From Rhizopus sp. PT2906 (taxonomy: Eukaryota > Mucoromycota > Mucoromycetes > Mucorales > Rhizopodaceae): 64,000 nt of DNA. Numbering within the stretch: the first letter of the stretch is position 1; each line of letters opens with the position of its first letter. The notes below the pieces were generated by a model. It saw only the letters and a program-made list of their open reading frames with translations. It made no database searches and had not been told where the DNA came from. Shown here in pieces: positions 1 to 10,700 of this stretch. The DNA lies in contig JAMYHX010000062.1 of NCBI GenBank assembly GCA_025529335.1, positions 1-64,000 of the forward strand. The letters are read 5' to 3'. The position numbers were made by a program, and so were the translations under genes.

Positions 1-1837
1 CTCCAGAATTGATTACCACCAGGCGTCAAAAGAACCTCACGTTCGTTTTCAACAATGATCTTGTTAACAATGTAGTTGAAGAAGCAGCCAACGACGGTAC
101 CAGCCATCTGACTGAAGAAGGTCCATCTTGGGGGAACCTTGAGATAATGACCGATCTTTAAATCCTTGGCCATGAGACCTGCCTGACTCATGGTGTTGTA
201 ACCGAGAGTCTTGAAATACATATTGGCAATGGCGTAACCAGGCATGATGAAACCACAAATCATTTCGGTCAAGACGTTCAAACCAAAGTTATTACCGGTG
301 ACAGCATAAATCAAGTTAAGAGGAAGAGAAAGAATGGTGGAGAGAGCAATGGCAAAGATGACACCCCACCATGGAAGTTGACTCTGGTTTGCGTAGGCGA
401 TACCAATGTTCAAACCAATACCTCCAATGAAAATGATATAGTACCACCAGTTGGGAACTTCCTTATATTTCTGCATAAGACGTTGATGGATATCCATGTC
501 CTTATTGACAGAGCTCTTCCAGGCTTGGCGGAATTGTCTCCAGATTTGTTTACCATAGAAAAGGAATACGTGGGAAATAGTAGCAGTAACACCAAAGTTG
601 AGAACGATATAACTGAAGGCATAAACAGCTGCGAATTGAGGATAACCAATTTCTTCCAAGGCTGTGGCGTTGATAGACATATCAGGGTTAAGAACTGCCT
701 TTTGAGGGTACTTGACAGAGGTGCCATTGTCAAAGCGTCGGTAAATACCATTAGAAAGGAAGGGATAGCTTTTAGCGTGCCATACGTCAGAGTAATAGAG
801 GAGGGGGGCAATAATCCAGATACAGACAATACCAAGGAAATAGTTGACCTGGACCCAGAAAGGGATGACAAGAGGTGTGGCATTCAATAAGAAGTTCCAG
901 TCAAAACTAAAGTTGAAGATACCCATGCCTTCGTTGACAGCAGCACCACCAAAGATATTTTGAACAACACTACTGTCCCTTCTAGCGAGACAGACAATAG
1001 AGATGGAGGAAAGAAGAGGGAACATGTATTGGGGAATGAATTCATAGACAAAGATGCCTGCAAAGACAATAAAGAAAAACTTGGTACGATAACGAGCTTC
1101 GTCCTTGTCTGTGTTAAAAGTCTTCAAGACGGAAATGTTGGGTAAAGCTTGTGGCCAGATCATATTGGCTGGATATACAAGGAATGGTCTAAGTTGTCCA
1201 GCAATACCATAACCTACAAGTTGCGTAGCAAGTAATAAAAAGATGGAGCCAGCGGGCCCAGGTGATTGACCAAAATAGAGTTCTTGAGCACCCAAGATAT
1301 ATGTACCGTAAGCGGCAGTATTAGCAGATGAAACCATGACATAGATACAGGTGTGTTCCTTGTAATTGAGTGGACCGGGGTTAAGCCAGCCACCTTTAGG
1401 AAGAAGTCGATACCAGAGATTACAAAAGACATAGGCAAGGATAAGCATAAAGACACTTGATAAGGGCACACCAACAGGCTTAAAGTTCATCAGTTGACTC
1501 ACAGAGGATGAAAGGGCAGAGAGAAGCTGTTGTAAGGTAATTAGCGACGGATACTTTAATTGATGGTTATACTTACGACACCAACAACAAGGGCACGAAC
1601 AGAAAAGGCCTGAAGAGTAGGGTCATCATCAGTGACGGCAATTTCATTAACAATGGCGATATCGATTTCATCCGTTTCTTCGTGATGCTCAGCATCAAAG
1701 TGTTTGCTTTCTTCATCAATCTTTACATCTTTTGAATCCCTTAACCAGAATTCGTCTTGATGTTCTTGTTTGATTTCAGTGGTAGTTTCGACTTTTTCTT
1801 CTGTTTGAAGGACTTCTTCTTTTTTCTCGTCCGTCAT
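1..1837 (-). CDS. Oligopeptide transporter, OPT family (partial, C-terminus off the left edge)
   Basis: Proton-coupled importer of small peptides (OPT family), expected in the plasma membrane. Exon 1 (1577-1837) encodes an acidic cytosolic N-terminus ending in DDPTLQAFSVRALVVGV, close to the DDPTxxxxxxR entry motif of OPT proteins. The intron 1527-1576 has GT-AG ends and phase 0. Exon 2 stays open to the window edge. It carries the family block NPGPLNYKEH, several hydrophobic spans, and LMAKDLKIGHYLKVPPR, which matches the OPT DLKxGxYxKxPPR signature. The gene is cut by the window start, so the last membrane segments are missing. Family assignment is strong; substrate (peptide, glutathione or siderophore) cannot be told. 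Confidence 0.93.
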
Positions 1838-2169
1838 TTATGGTGAAAAGGGGGAGTAAATTAAAAAAAAGAGAGAGAGAAATGCAAGTAGATAAAAAAG
1901 GGGGGATGTTTGTTTATGATCCAAGTGTAAAGCTCATGTATTTATATGCATATTTTGCCTAGGAAACTCAAGTATCACAGATTATGGTAAATATACCAAT
2001 GAGACACTTGAAACCATAGATCACGAAATGAGTCTACTCTTTTTGATAATGCATTCCTTTCTGTCCCTTCTATCATAATCAAATGGTGCAACTGTTTTAT
2101 ATTGCCTATAAAAGGCAATATAAGCTTTATAAAGAAAGTACTACAATTTAAATTCTTAAACCATTTTAT
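1838..2169. promoter_or_regulatory. Intergenic promoter region of the OPT gene
   Basis: This 332 bp spacer lies between the start of the minus-strand OPT gene and the 3' end of the next minus-strand gene, so it should hold the OPT promoter and the neighbour's terminator. At 2100-2120 there is a perfect 8-bp inverted repeat (tattgcct / aggcaata) whose 5-nt loop includes part of a TATAAAA sequence. No other gene-like signal is seen. Confidence 0.4.
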
Positions 2170-3967
2170 TTAGGTACTTTTATTCTCAAATCCAACTGGA
2201 AACCCGGAATCGACATTGTTACTTTTAGAAAAGGCCAAGACCTTGTATATTCTTCCCATCTGCGTTGGATCCATTAAACGTTCTGCTCCGTCAAGGATTG
2301 CCTTTCGACTAGCCGATGATTTCGCACTTCTAAATAATTTTTCTACTCTAGCATGTATGCCAAGAGACTGTAAGAACTCTGATTGTGTGATGGGACCAAA
2401 AGTGGTGATGTCTATTATATGTATTATCAGAAATAGAGAGGCACATGTATAACTTCAAACCAACTTGCCTGATCGTTCTTTAATTACTTGTTTTAGATAT
2501 GCAAAGTCGACGTCTGCACTTAAATCAGCAGTACCTGGATCACTCATTGGATGAATGATTTTGTGATTCTTAATTGCCTACAGGTAACGTTAATCTAAAG
2601 GGTAACACAGAATCAGTCAAGTGCTCTTGTTATTTTTACTCTCAATGTATGTCCTTGAATATAATCTTGCCCATAATCAATGACTAATCCCGTTCCACCA
2701 TTTCTATCCAAGTATTGCGCAATAGCATGAATATAATTCCAACTATCAGGAGAAATCTCAACTCTGTCTCCGTCCTTGAATGATTTAAATCGCTCGTCAT
2801 CTAAAAAGGCTTTTGTTGCTGCTGTTGGTTGAGCAGATGTTATAAAACGAAAGTTATATTCCCTAAATAGTATAAGCGCCCCTTTCTTTCCTTTTTTAGA
2901 CCGATTTTCTATTTACTTTTTGTTATCATCATCAATATCTATCAACACTTCCTTCCACTCTGATTCCACTTTCTATATCGGCAAGTTTATTCTTTATCCA
3001 CATTTTCACACACACACACACACACACTATTTTTACCTCAAAGATGTGAATTGGTAGAGCATCAAAGAATTCATGGGCCATAACGAATGACCATTGGTCT
3101 ACAGTATCCAATTACATACTATTCCGATTACACTCTTATTTATCATACCTGGGACAAGCTCGATACCATCACACCAGGAGATGGTAATGCCATCGTCACG
3201 AGTAATTGTTTCGATACCTGACCCTTTATCTTGCCGTAAAACGTCTTTATCTTCTGATCCTTTGACTAGAGCTGCTCTCTGCATCTTACGTAATCCAGGA
3301 CTTGCTTCAATCAATCGAATATCAGTGATTGTTTTATAAAAATGAGGAAAGTGCGATAATGCCTTCAAGAAGATGTTTAGTCTCTATTATTTCGCACACA
3401 CACATACACATATACGCACGCTTGTATGCGTGTGAATGTGTTCAGCTTACCCTCAGCATATCATTCATCAATGTACCACGTCCTGGACCAAATTCGATGA
3501 TTTGTGTCTTTTCTGGTTTGCCCAGTCTCATCCATTCTGTCAAGTACCAGATACCACACAACTTTTTTTTAAGAAAAAGGGGGGAGCCTTCAGTGACCAT
3601 GTATCCTACGTATATATGCCCTTACCTCTCCAAAGACTTGACTGATTTCTGGTGAAGTGATAAAGTCACCCTGTTTTCCAAACACGTCGCCTAACATATA
3701 GTATCCACTTAATGGGTTCACGAGCACCTGACGCATAAAGTGTGCTACAGTAAGTGGTCCTGATATCTAAGATACAAAACAGAAAATCGGGTGATGAGTT
3801 GCTTCTTGATCAATTAATTCAAGTGTTACCTTGATAGAATCATGTAAATGTTTTGCTAATGGTGACAATGGCTCTTTCTCGATTTTAGTTATCGAACTAC
3901 TGTAATAACGGCATGCTTGTGAGATCGCCCTTGACGAGTTAGTTAATGGTCGTAAAATGCGTAACAT
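2170..3967 (-). CDS. NDUFAF7: Mitochondrial protein arginine methyltransferase NDUFAF7 (MidA-like)
   Basis: SAM-dependent class I methyltransferase of the MidA/NDUFAF7 family, which in other eukaryotes methylates a complex I subunit and is needed for complex I assembly. The N-terminus (MLRILRPLTNSSRAISQACR) is rich in Arg and Ser with no acids, as in a mitochondrial presequence. Later exons carry GDFITSPEISQVFGE, the SAM motif IIEFGPGRGTLMNDMLR, IEASPGLRKMQ, MAHEFFDALPIHIFE and GTGLVIDYGQD, all in family order. About eight exons are needed. The intron at about 2862-3036 is long for this genome and holds a (CA)n run. The protein ends GFENKST at 2170. Start at 3967 chosen as the first ATG of the presequence. 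Confidence 0.9.
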
Positions 3968-4222
3968 GAAGGATAGAGTAAACTAATCTATATTTTTTTT
4001 TTGACACTTCAAGGGGGAGAACGCTGAATCTCCGCAAGAATTTACAGTCCTAATGTTTTTTTCATCTCTATTTTATGCCTTCAGTAGTGGCATCGCCACT
4101 ACCCAACAGTTCTCTTGTATTCAAAAAGAGGTGATATTGTTAAATAGCTATGTTGCCGAAACGAAGACTAATGATGTAGTTGTAGGCTTTCTAGCCGCGC
4201 TTTATTCTCAATAATATAAGGT

Positions 4223-4409
4223 AAACGCTACATGCACCAGAAGATAAGCTAAATAACGTAAATACAACATAAAATTAGAATAAATAAAGAAATGGCAACA
4301 TTTCTTTTTTATCTCTTTTTCTTCCTGAAAGGAGCACAAAATAAGATGGTAACTTTATAAAGCCATGTTTAGCACGGCGCCACGCATTCTTCTGGTACAT
4401 GTAGTGTTT
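4223..4409 (+). mobile_element. MITE-like element with 21-bp terminal inverted repeats
   Basis: The left end (4223-4243, aaacgctacatgcaccagaag) and the reverse complement of the right end (4389-4409) differ at 2 of 21 positions. They enclose 187 bp without coding capacity. The interior at 4264-4371 closely resembles 31480-31577, and the end motif recurs at 31221-31230, 31299-31317 and 38289-38306. No target-site duplication is obvious. The likely reading is a non-autonomous member of a repeat family present several times in this window. The superfamily is not recognised. Confidence 0.6.
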
Positions 4410-4591
4410 CTATCGAGGTGACAACTCGTTACTTATACTGTATTTTTAATATCATCTTATGTCCATATTATACTAACCTATGCATCTTTAGATTGGATCT
4501 GATGTCTTCACTAGGGAATCCTCTAAATATAAATATACTAGAAAGAACGGCTGCTACTTGCTTTATCATCTTTATCATAGACCAATTGTTT

Positions 4592-4873
4592 ATGTCGGAT
4601 AATGATGTAATTGAGCTAGGCTGGCTGGAACGTGAGTTCTTCGCCCCGAAAAAATCAAAATGGGATGGCGTGCTGGTTAAAGTTGGAGACAAGTCCTACT
4701 TAGCAGGTTTGATTGAATTTTTTGAAGGGTGCGACGACAAAACACCAAATTATAAAAACCAACGTGACGTAACAAAGCTCTACTAAAAAATGCTGCAAAT
4801 TTTTAATACTCAATCATCATCTGCAACAGAGCAAACGTTCTGTATACGCTACTATAGTAAGGTTACGACTTGA
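4592..4873 (+). pseudogene. Decayed lineage-specific ORF with in-frame stop
   Basis: A plus-strand frame starts at ATG 4592 (SDNDVIELGWLERE...) and hits TAA at 4784-4786. It then continues in the same frame for 28 more codons (MLQIFNTQSSSATEQTF...) to TGA at 4871-4873. Residues on both sides look protein-like, so the internal stop suggests a broken copy. I recall multi-copy uncharacterised Mucorales proteins with similar wording but cannot verify this here. It sits directly behind the MITE-like element. No function is assigned. Confidence 0.4.
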
Positions 4874-5209
4874 TTGTCAGTTGTAAATCAATCGCTGTTG
4901 CCTTCGTTTCACACTCCGATATGGTAATATAACGCGCTTTCTTATGAATAGAATAACATTATGTATTTTAAAAAGCGTAAGAAATACAATGAATCCAGGT
5001 CAAGATCCATTACTGTTTCTAAAATACAAAACTTAAGGAGAAATTCCGGAGAAAGAAAGCCTTTGCTTTGCAAATAAAATCTAAATTATTATCCAATAAA
5101 ATTTTTCAGTCGTCTCTCGAATATTTGTTCTCATTTTAGGTTAAAATCCTGTGTTCTTTTCCCTTTTGTCAAAAAATTCAACGCGCTCTCCTTAAAAAAA
5201 ATTTTAAAG

Positions 5210-7160
5210 ATGCAGGCCCCAGTGATTGTTATGAGTAAGAGTGGCCATGGTACAAAGAAAGAGAGAAAGAGACTTATGTATTTAAATAGATACCAACATG
5301 GAACGTGAGTCAGGACGTAAGGCTCAACTCTCAAATATTACTGCTGCCAAAGTAAGTTTATTTTTTCATTTGATTGATTCTGAACTGAGTATATTTCATA
5401 GACTGTAGCTGATGTCATCCGTACCTGTCTTGGTCCTCGATCGATGCTCAAGATGTTATTGGACCCCATGGGTGGCATCTTGTTAACAAATGATGGAAAC
5501 GCCATTCTCCGTGAAATTGAAGTGGATCATCCAGCTGCTAAAAGTATGATTGAACTTTCTAGAACCCAAGATGAAGAAGTAGGCGATGGAACAACCAGTG
5601 TCATCATTCTCGGTAATTTAAACAAAAAGAAACAAGATGGTCTTTTTGACACACTCTATATATAGCTGGTGAAGTCCTTGCTGGTGCTTTACCTCACATT
5701 AATAACAACATTCACCCTGTTGTGATCATCAGTGCTTTCAAAAAGGCTTTAGAAGATGCTTTGACCATTGTCGAAGAAATCTCTACTCCTGTTGATATCA
5801 ATAATAACGAAGAAATGACAAATCTGATCAAATCCTCTATTGGCACCAAGTTCACAAGCACCTGGAGCGATCTGATGTGTAAACTTGCTTTGGATGCTGT
5901 GCGTACGGTAGCTCTAAAAGACGAATCGACTAATAAAATGGAAGTTGATCTCAAACGATACGCTCGTGTCGAAAAGATTCCTGGTGGAGAAATTGAACAA
6001 TCACAAGTGCTGGACGGTATCATCTTGAACAAGGATGTCACACACCCCAAGATGCGTCGTCGTATCGAAAACCCACGTATCGTCTTGCTTGACTGTCCTC
6101 TTGAATATAAAAAGGGTGAATCTCAAACAAATATCGAAATTACAAAGGAGGCCGATTGGAACCGTATCCTTCAGATTGAAGAAGAACAAGTCAAGGCTAT
6201 GTGCGAAAAAATTATCTCTTTAAAGCCTGATTTAGTCTTTACCGAAAAGGGCGTTTCTGGTAACAATTATATAAAAAACGTCTATTCTCAGTGAACTCAC
6301 TTTGCTCTTAGATCTCGCACAACATTACTTTGTCAAGGCAAATATCACTGCCATTCGTCGTGTTCGCAAAACAGATAACAACCGTATTGCTCGTGCTGTT
6401 GGCGCCACCATCGTGAACCGTGTGGATGATCTCAAGGAATCTGATGTTGGTACCAAGTGTGGTCTCTTCAACATTGACAAGATCGGAGACGAATACTTTA
6501 CCTTCTTGACTAAATGCCAAGACCCCAAGGCCTGTTCTATCATATTGCGTGGCCCTAGCAAAGATATTATTAATGAAGTTGAACGTAATCTTCAAGACGC
6601 GATGTGTGTTGCCCGTAACGTCTTCTTTAGTGCAAAACTTGCCCCTGGTGGTGGTGCAACAGAAATGGCCGTCGCTGTCAAGCTTGAAGAAAAGGCCAAA
6701 TTGATCGAAGGCGTCGAGCAATGGCCCTACCGCTCTGTTGCTGAAGCTATGGAAGTCATTCCTCGTACATTGGTTCAAAACTGTGGTGGAAATGCCATCA
6801 AGACCTTAACACAACTCAGAGCCAAACATACCGCTGGTGAACACTCTTTTGGTATTGATGGCGAAGCTGGTAAGGTCGTCGACATGAAGGATTACGGTGT
6901 TTGGGAACCCAGTGCTGTCAAGGTTCAAACGATCAAGACTGCTATCGAGGTAAGATAGGCACGCTTTTTTAAAAAAAGGCTTACTTATGCTTTTATAGTC
7001 TGCATGCTTATTGTTGCGTGTTGATGATATCGTTTCAGGTCTTTCAAAGAACAAACAAATGGCTCCTCAAGGAGCAGCTCCAGAGGTAAGATATGAACTA
7101 AACATATAAGGAAGATGATTAACCCTTTATTGATAGGCTATGGAACAACCACAACAGTAG
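5210..7160 (+). CDS. CCT3: T-complex protein 1 subunit gamma (CCT3)
   Basis: Group II chaperonin subunit of the cytosolic CCT/TRiC ring, which folds actin, tubulin and WD40 proteins with ATP. Seven exons: 5210-5234, 5290-5351, 5402-5612, 5666-6259, 6312-6949, 6999-7085 and 7137-7160. They join without a frame error to 546 residues, the usual CCT3 length. The start is fixed by the gamma-specific opening MQAPVIVMNTNMERESGRKA, split by the first intron; a downstream ATG at 5298 would lose it. ATP-site motifs are DPMGGILLTNDGNAIL and GDGTTSV near residues 50-100, and the apical and equatorial motifs LAPGGGATEM and NCGGNAIKTLTQLR lie in exon 5. The tail ends AMEQPQQ. Confidence 0.97.
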
Positions 7161-7327
7161 AATGAAAAAGAAAAAAAATACAACCAATTCCCCCCCCCCC
7201 TTCTTTTTCTTCTCTCTGCCATTGATCCGCTTAAACAAAATAAAAAATTCCCAAGCGCAAAAAAAGTCACGCGTATATATTTAGTGTGTAAACTAGCATA
7301 AATGTTTTTTCTTTTTCTTGTATCAAA

Positions 7328-7710
7328 ATGGAGCCTTCGACTGTTGATAAAATGAAAATGGGTGCTGCCATGGGAGGCACGGTTGGTTTATGTATCGGCT
7401 TTGTTTTTGGAAGTATAAGTCTCATTCGGTAATGTGAGAATAATTCATACAATGCCTGTTATTAATGTGTGTTTTGTAAGCTTTGGTCCAGGTAATAGTA
7501 ATCCAATCACACTACTTAGTAAATATATGCTTGGATCTGCTGCTTCATTTGGTCTTTTCATGTGTTTGTATATTCTCATCTATGTATGACCTATATCTCA
7601 TTCATTTATATATAGCTGTTGGTACCGTAGTTCGTTCTGAAAACAGGTTACCCATGTCAGCCTACGAGAGACGATTACCCGTGATTATGAAACAAAGAGA
7701 CAACCAATAA
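7328..7710 (+). CDS. MGR2: Mgr2/ROMO1-type TIM23 translocase subunit
   Basis: Small two-helix inner mitochondrial membrane protein of the Romo1/Mgr2 family, a lateral gatekeeper of the TIM23 complex. Exons 7328-7428, 7481-7563 and 7616-7710 give 92 residues. Helix 1 is KMGAAMGGTVGLCIGFVFGS and helix 2 is LGSAASFGLFMSVGTVV, both rich in the Gly-containing packing motifs expected of the family. The charged tail is SAYERRLPVIMKQRDNQ. The second donor is GTTTGT at 7564, chosen because it restores FMSVG in frame. The stop lies only 30 bp from the stop of the convergent tuberin gene. Confidence 0.85.
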
Positions 7711-7740
7711 ATGTATATATACAGAAGCAACTGATTTTAT

Positions 7741-10700
7741 TTACGTGTATTTTGTAAAATCAAGAATCGCCTCTACGGTATGCATCTTGTTAGACTCGGC
7801 ATAATTATTAGGATTGGGTGTTGTATTAGGCGTTGATGAAGCACTATTTGTCTTTACCGCCAATCGTTCCTTAATTCGCAGAATCTGTCGTAACCGTTCT
7901 CTCCAATGCGTCACGTATTCGCGTTTAGCACCTGCCGACTGCCAAAACACCTGAGCAAAGATGTTGGCATGAATAGCCGCTTGACGCACAAAGGCAGGTA
8001 AGGACTGAGCCGAGACCAGCTTGGGTTCAAACAGCGGGCCGATATCAGGCATGTCCGGTCGACGTTGCATCTCGACCTTGAAAAACGTGTTTTCGGCTCC
8101 TCCCAACGCGTGCGTAGGCGAAATCGCTTCGGTCGAGATCGAATGAGGCGAGACGACAATGTTGATAAAGTTGAATTGTGAAGGGAGCGTGTCAAAGGCA
8201 TAGTCTAGTCCAGAGTCATTGTAGACGATCGTCACATAATCGTTTCCAATATGTCGTTTCTTGGCACTGCACTGTGGGTCGCGGTCCAGATGGGTTGGCA
8301 TCAGCGTCGCAATATGGAACACGGCCTCCGTCACATCGTCTTTCCAAAAGTATGCAAAGCGTCCGTCAATATCCGCCTCCCTATCCAATCCTCCAGAGTT
8401 GCCTGTGCGCCCGCGCAGCCTCTCGATGGTGCCGAGAGCGTTCAAGAATCGAACGTAGTCTGGAGACCCATATGTGTTGGCCAAGATGTCGACTTCGTGT
8501 CGCTGGCCTTTGCCGACGTACAGCACGCCGATCTTGTGAAAGTCAACGACGGGTATACGGTCAAATGTGGCCAGGGTGCGTGCGGTGGATTCGTCATTAG
8601 GTAGAGGTGGAGATACATCGATCGCACGTGTTAGGTCGGGGTAGTTGTTGAGTTGAAGGTATAAGAATCCAGGGTCTATCGATAGATCGGTTTTTAGTAG
8701 GTGCGAAAGATTGTTTGAAGTGGGTGTTGTCGTGGCTGGCTCTGACAAGATGTCGCCAATCATCTCCTCTGGCAGTCGCTTTTCTTCTTTTGCTTGGTCG
8801 TCTGTTTCCGTGTGTTGCATGATCTTGTTGGCAAGAATGTCAGGCTGGTATTGCATCATCAGTAAGGAAGGTAACGTTCTGTAATCGATACCATCCGACT
8901 TGAGCTTGTTTTCTACATAGCACATCATGGATACAGTGCCTGAAGGACGTCGAACAGTGACTTCGACCCAGCCTGCTGATTTGGCCGTGCGCAAGGTCAG
9001 TAGAGTGTGGCCATAGACCCACGTCTTTTGACTCTGTTGTTTCAGTGATGGTGAGCTTTTGTTGTCATCATGATCACCCATCAGTATCTTGGACACAATC
9101 GATTTTTCAGGTGCCAGATCCACATCAGCAAATGAAAATCGCGAGAGCATATCAATGCATGTATACGTTTGCTCATCAATCACCCTTGGGTTGCCACCTA
9201 AAAGACGTTGAATGATGAATGGAACATGCTTACGTCGCTCTCTCAGTGGTATAGACGTGAACCAGATCGTGATCACCATGTAGGCCATCACTAACACGTA
9301 CTGCTTGAGCGCACCTTGGCCAGGATCAACCGAAGGAGATATGGGTGAGTTCAATGCGCTGTTGGGCCCACTGGAGAGTAAGGGAGAGGTCATGGGCGAT
9401 TGCATTTGCTGTGATCTTGAGTGCTGCAAATAGTTCAAGGCGATCGCAAACACGGGTTTATACATATCGCCCGTGAAATTGGCATAGAGATTCGGTAGTC
9501 TCGCAAGCGCGGATAAAAATTCCAAGATATGCACAGATACACTGCTCACCGAAATGATTTGAGACATGCGCTGTAGTATCTCGTTCAGCATTTTGGTGAC
9601 CGATAGAGGCATCTCATAACAGCAGACTAACAGTGCATTAATGCAGAGACGCGTAGCAGCTGTCACTTGTGTGATGCCTATATAAAATGCATAGACAATT
9701 TCATCCTGATCTTGTTTAGGATCGGTAAAGATACGGCGATACGAGATGAGGATCGTCAACAGATTATAGGCATGCACTGTAAGGTCATTGCGTTTGACGT
9801 TGACAGGCAGATTGACGACGTTCTCGAGGAATTTGCGGTTGCTTATCCATTTCACAAGACATTTTCTGAGTTTATTGATGGACGGTGAGGCGCCACAGAA
9901 CAGGTGCTTGTTACTCAGTTGTTGAGGTAGTCTTTTTAAAAGGAACTGAACAAGGTGCCAGTTGGAAGAATCTGAAAGGACGAGAATATAAGATTTAAGC
10001 ATGTCGTCAATATTCAACACGGTCGTGTCATCTTCTTCATTGGACTTGTATGAGGCAACGTTTGGGTTGGGATAGAACACGAGCTCTTTCAACAGTTGAC
10101 TATCATCTGCTTGTTGTTGTTGTTGTTGTTGTGGCCTTGATGGACCAAGCAAGAGACTATCTGCTCTTCTTCTTTTCTCTTTCTCTTCTCTTCGCTTTTG
10201 CAGTTGTAGTCTGGCATTATGAATAAACCCCTGTGGGTCATCTGTCATGTCTATATAAATAGTGTGTAAGCAATCGCTGCTTTTCATACATCCAATATAC
10301 TTACTATCACGTATTAAATGAAGATGATGGTTTGTGGGACATCGTAACCTGAGAAGCAAGTCAAGAGCGATAATCTTTGGACCGCCATAAGGACACGTCA
10401 GATCAGATGGATCATTTGCGATTTGGGTGATAATGTTGAATGTCTTTTCGCATAGCTTTCCGTTGGAGGCCAGCAGTAGATTCTCAAAGACTTCTGATAA
10501 TCCACACATGGCAGGCACACCAATGCAGTAATTTCTTGTTCCCAAAGCCCCGTCACTCGATACACACCGACATCGAGCGCAATCACTGAGGGTCAAGACG
10601 AGTTTATCAAAGATGTCTATATTTTGACAATCAGAGAGAGAAGATACCAAGAGATCGATACCGGTTTGTCGAATATCAGGATCTGTTTCTGATGATAGGT

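Larger units (their letters stand above)
3968..5209. other. Accessory spacer with an inverted-repeat element and a decayed ORF
   Basis: This spacer of about 1.2 kb separates NDUFAF7 and CCT3, which point away from each other. It contains a small element bounded by 21-bp inverted repeats (4223-4409) and a broken plus-strand ORF (4592-4873). From 4874 to 5209 I see only AT-rich sequence that should hold the CCT3 promoter. Confidence 0.5.

Noticed and set aside
378..890. Plus-strand frame of 170 residues opposite the OPT gene
   Set aside because: It is a shadow of the minus-strand transporter, whose frame carries the family motifs.
8178..8604. Overlapping plus-strand frames of 117-140 residues inside the tuberin gene
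   Set aside because: They mirror the RapGAP coding region and have Arg/Cys-rich shadow composition with no domain.
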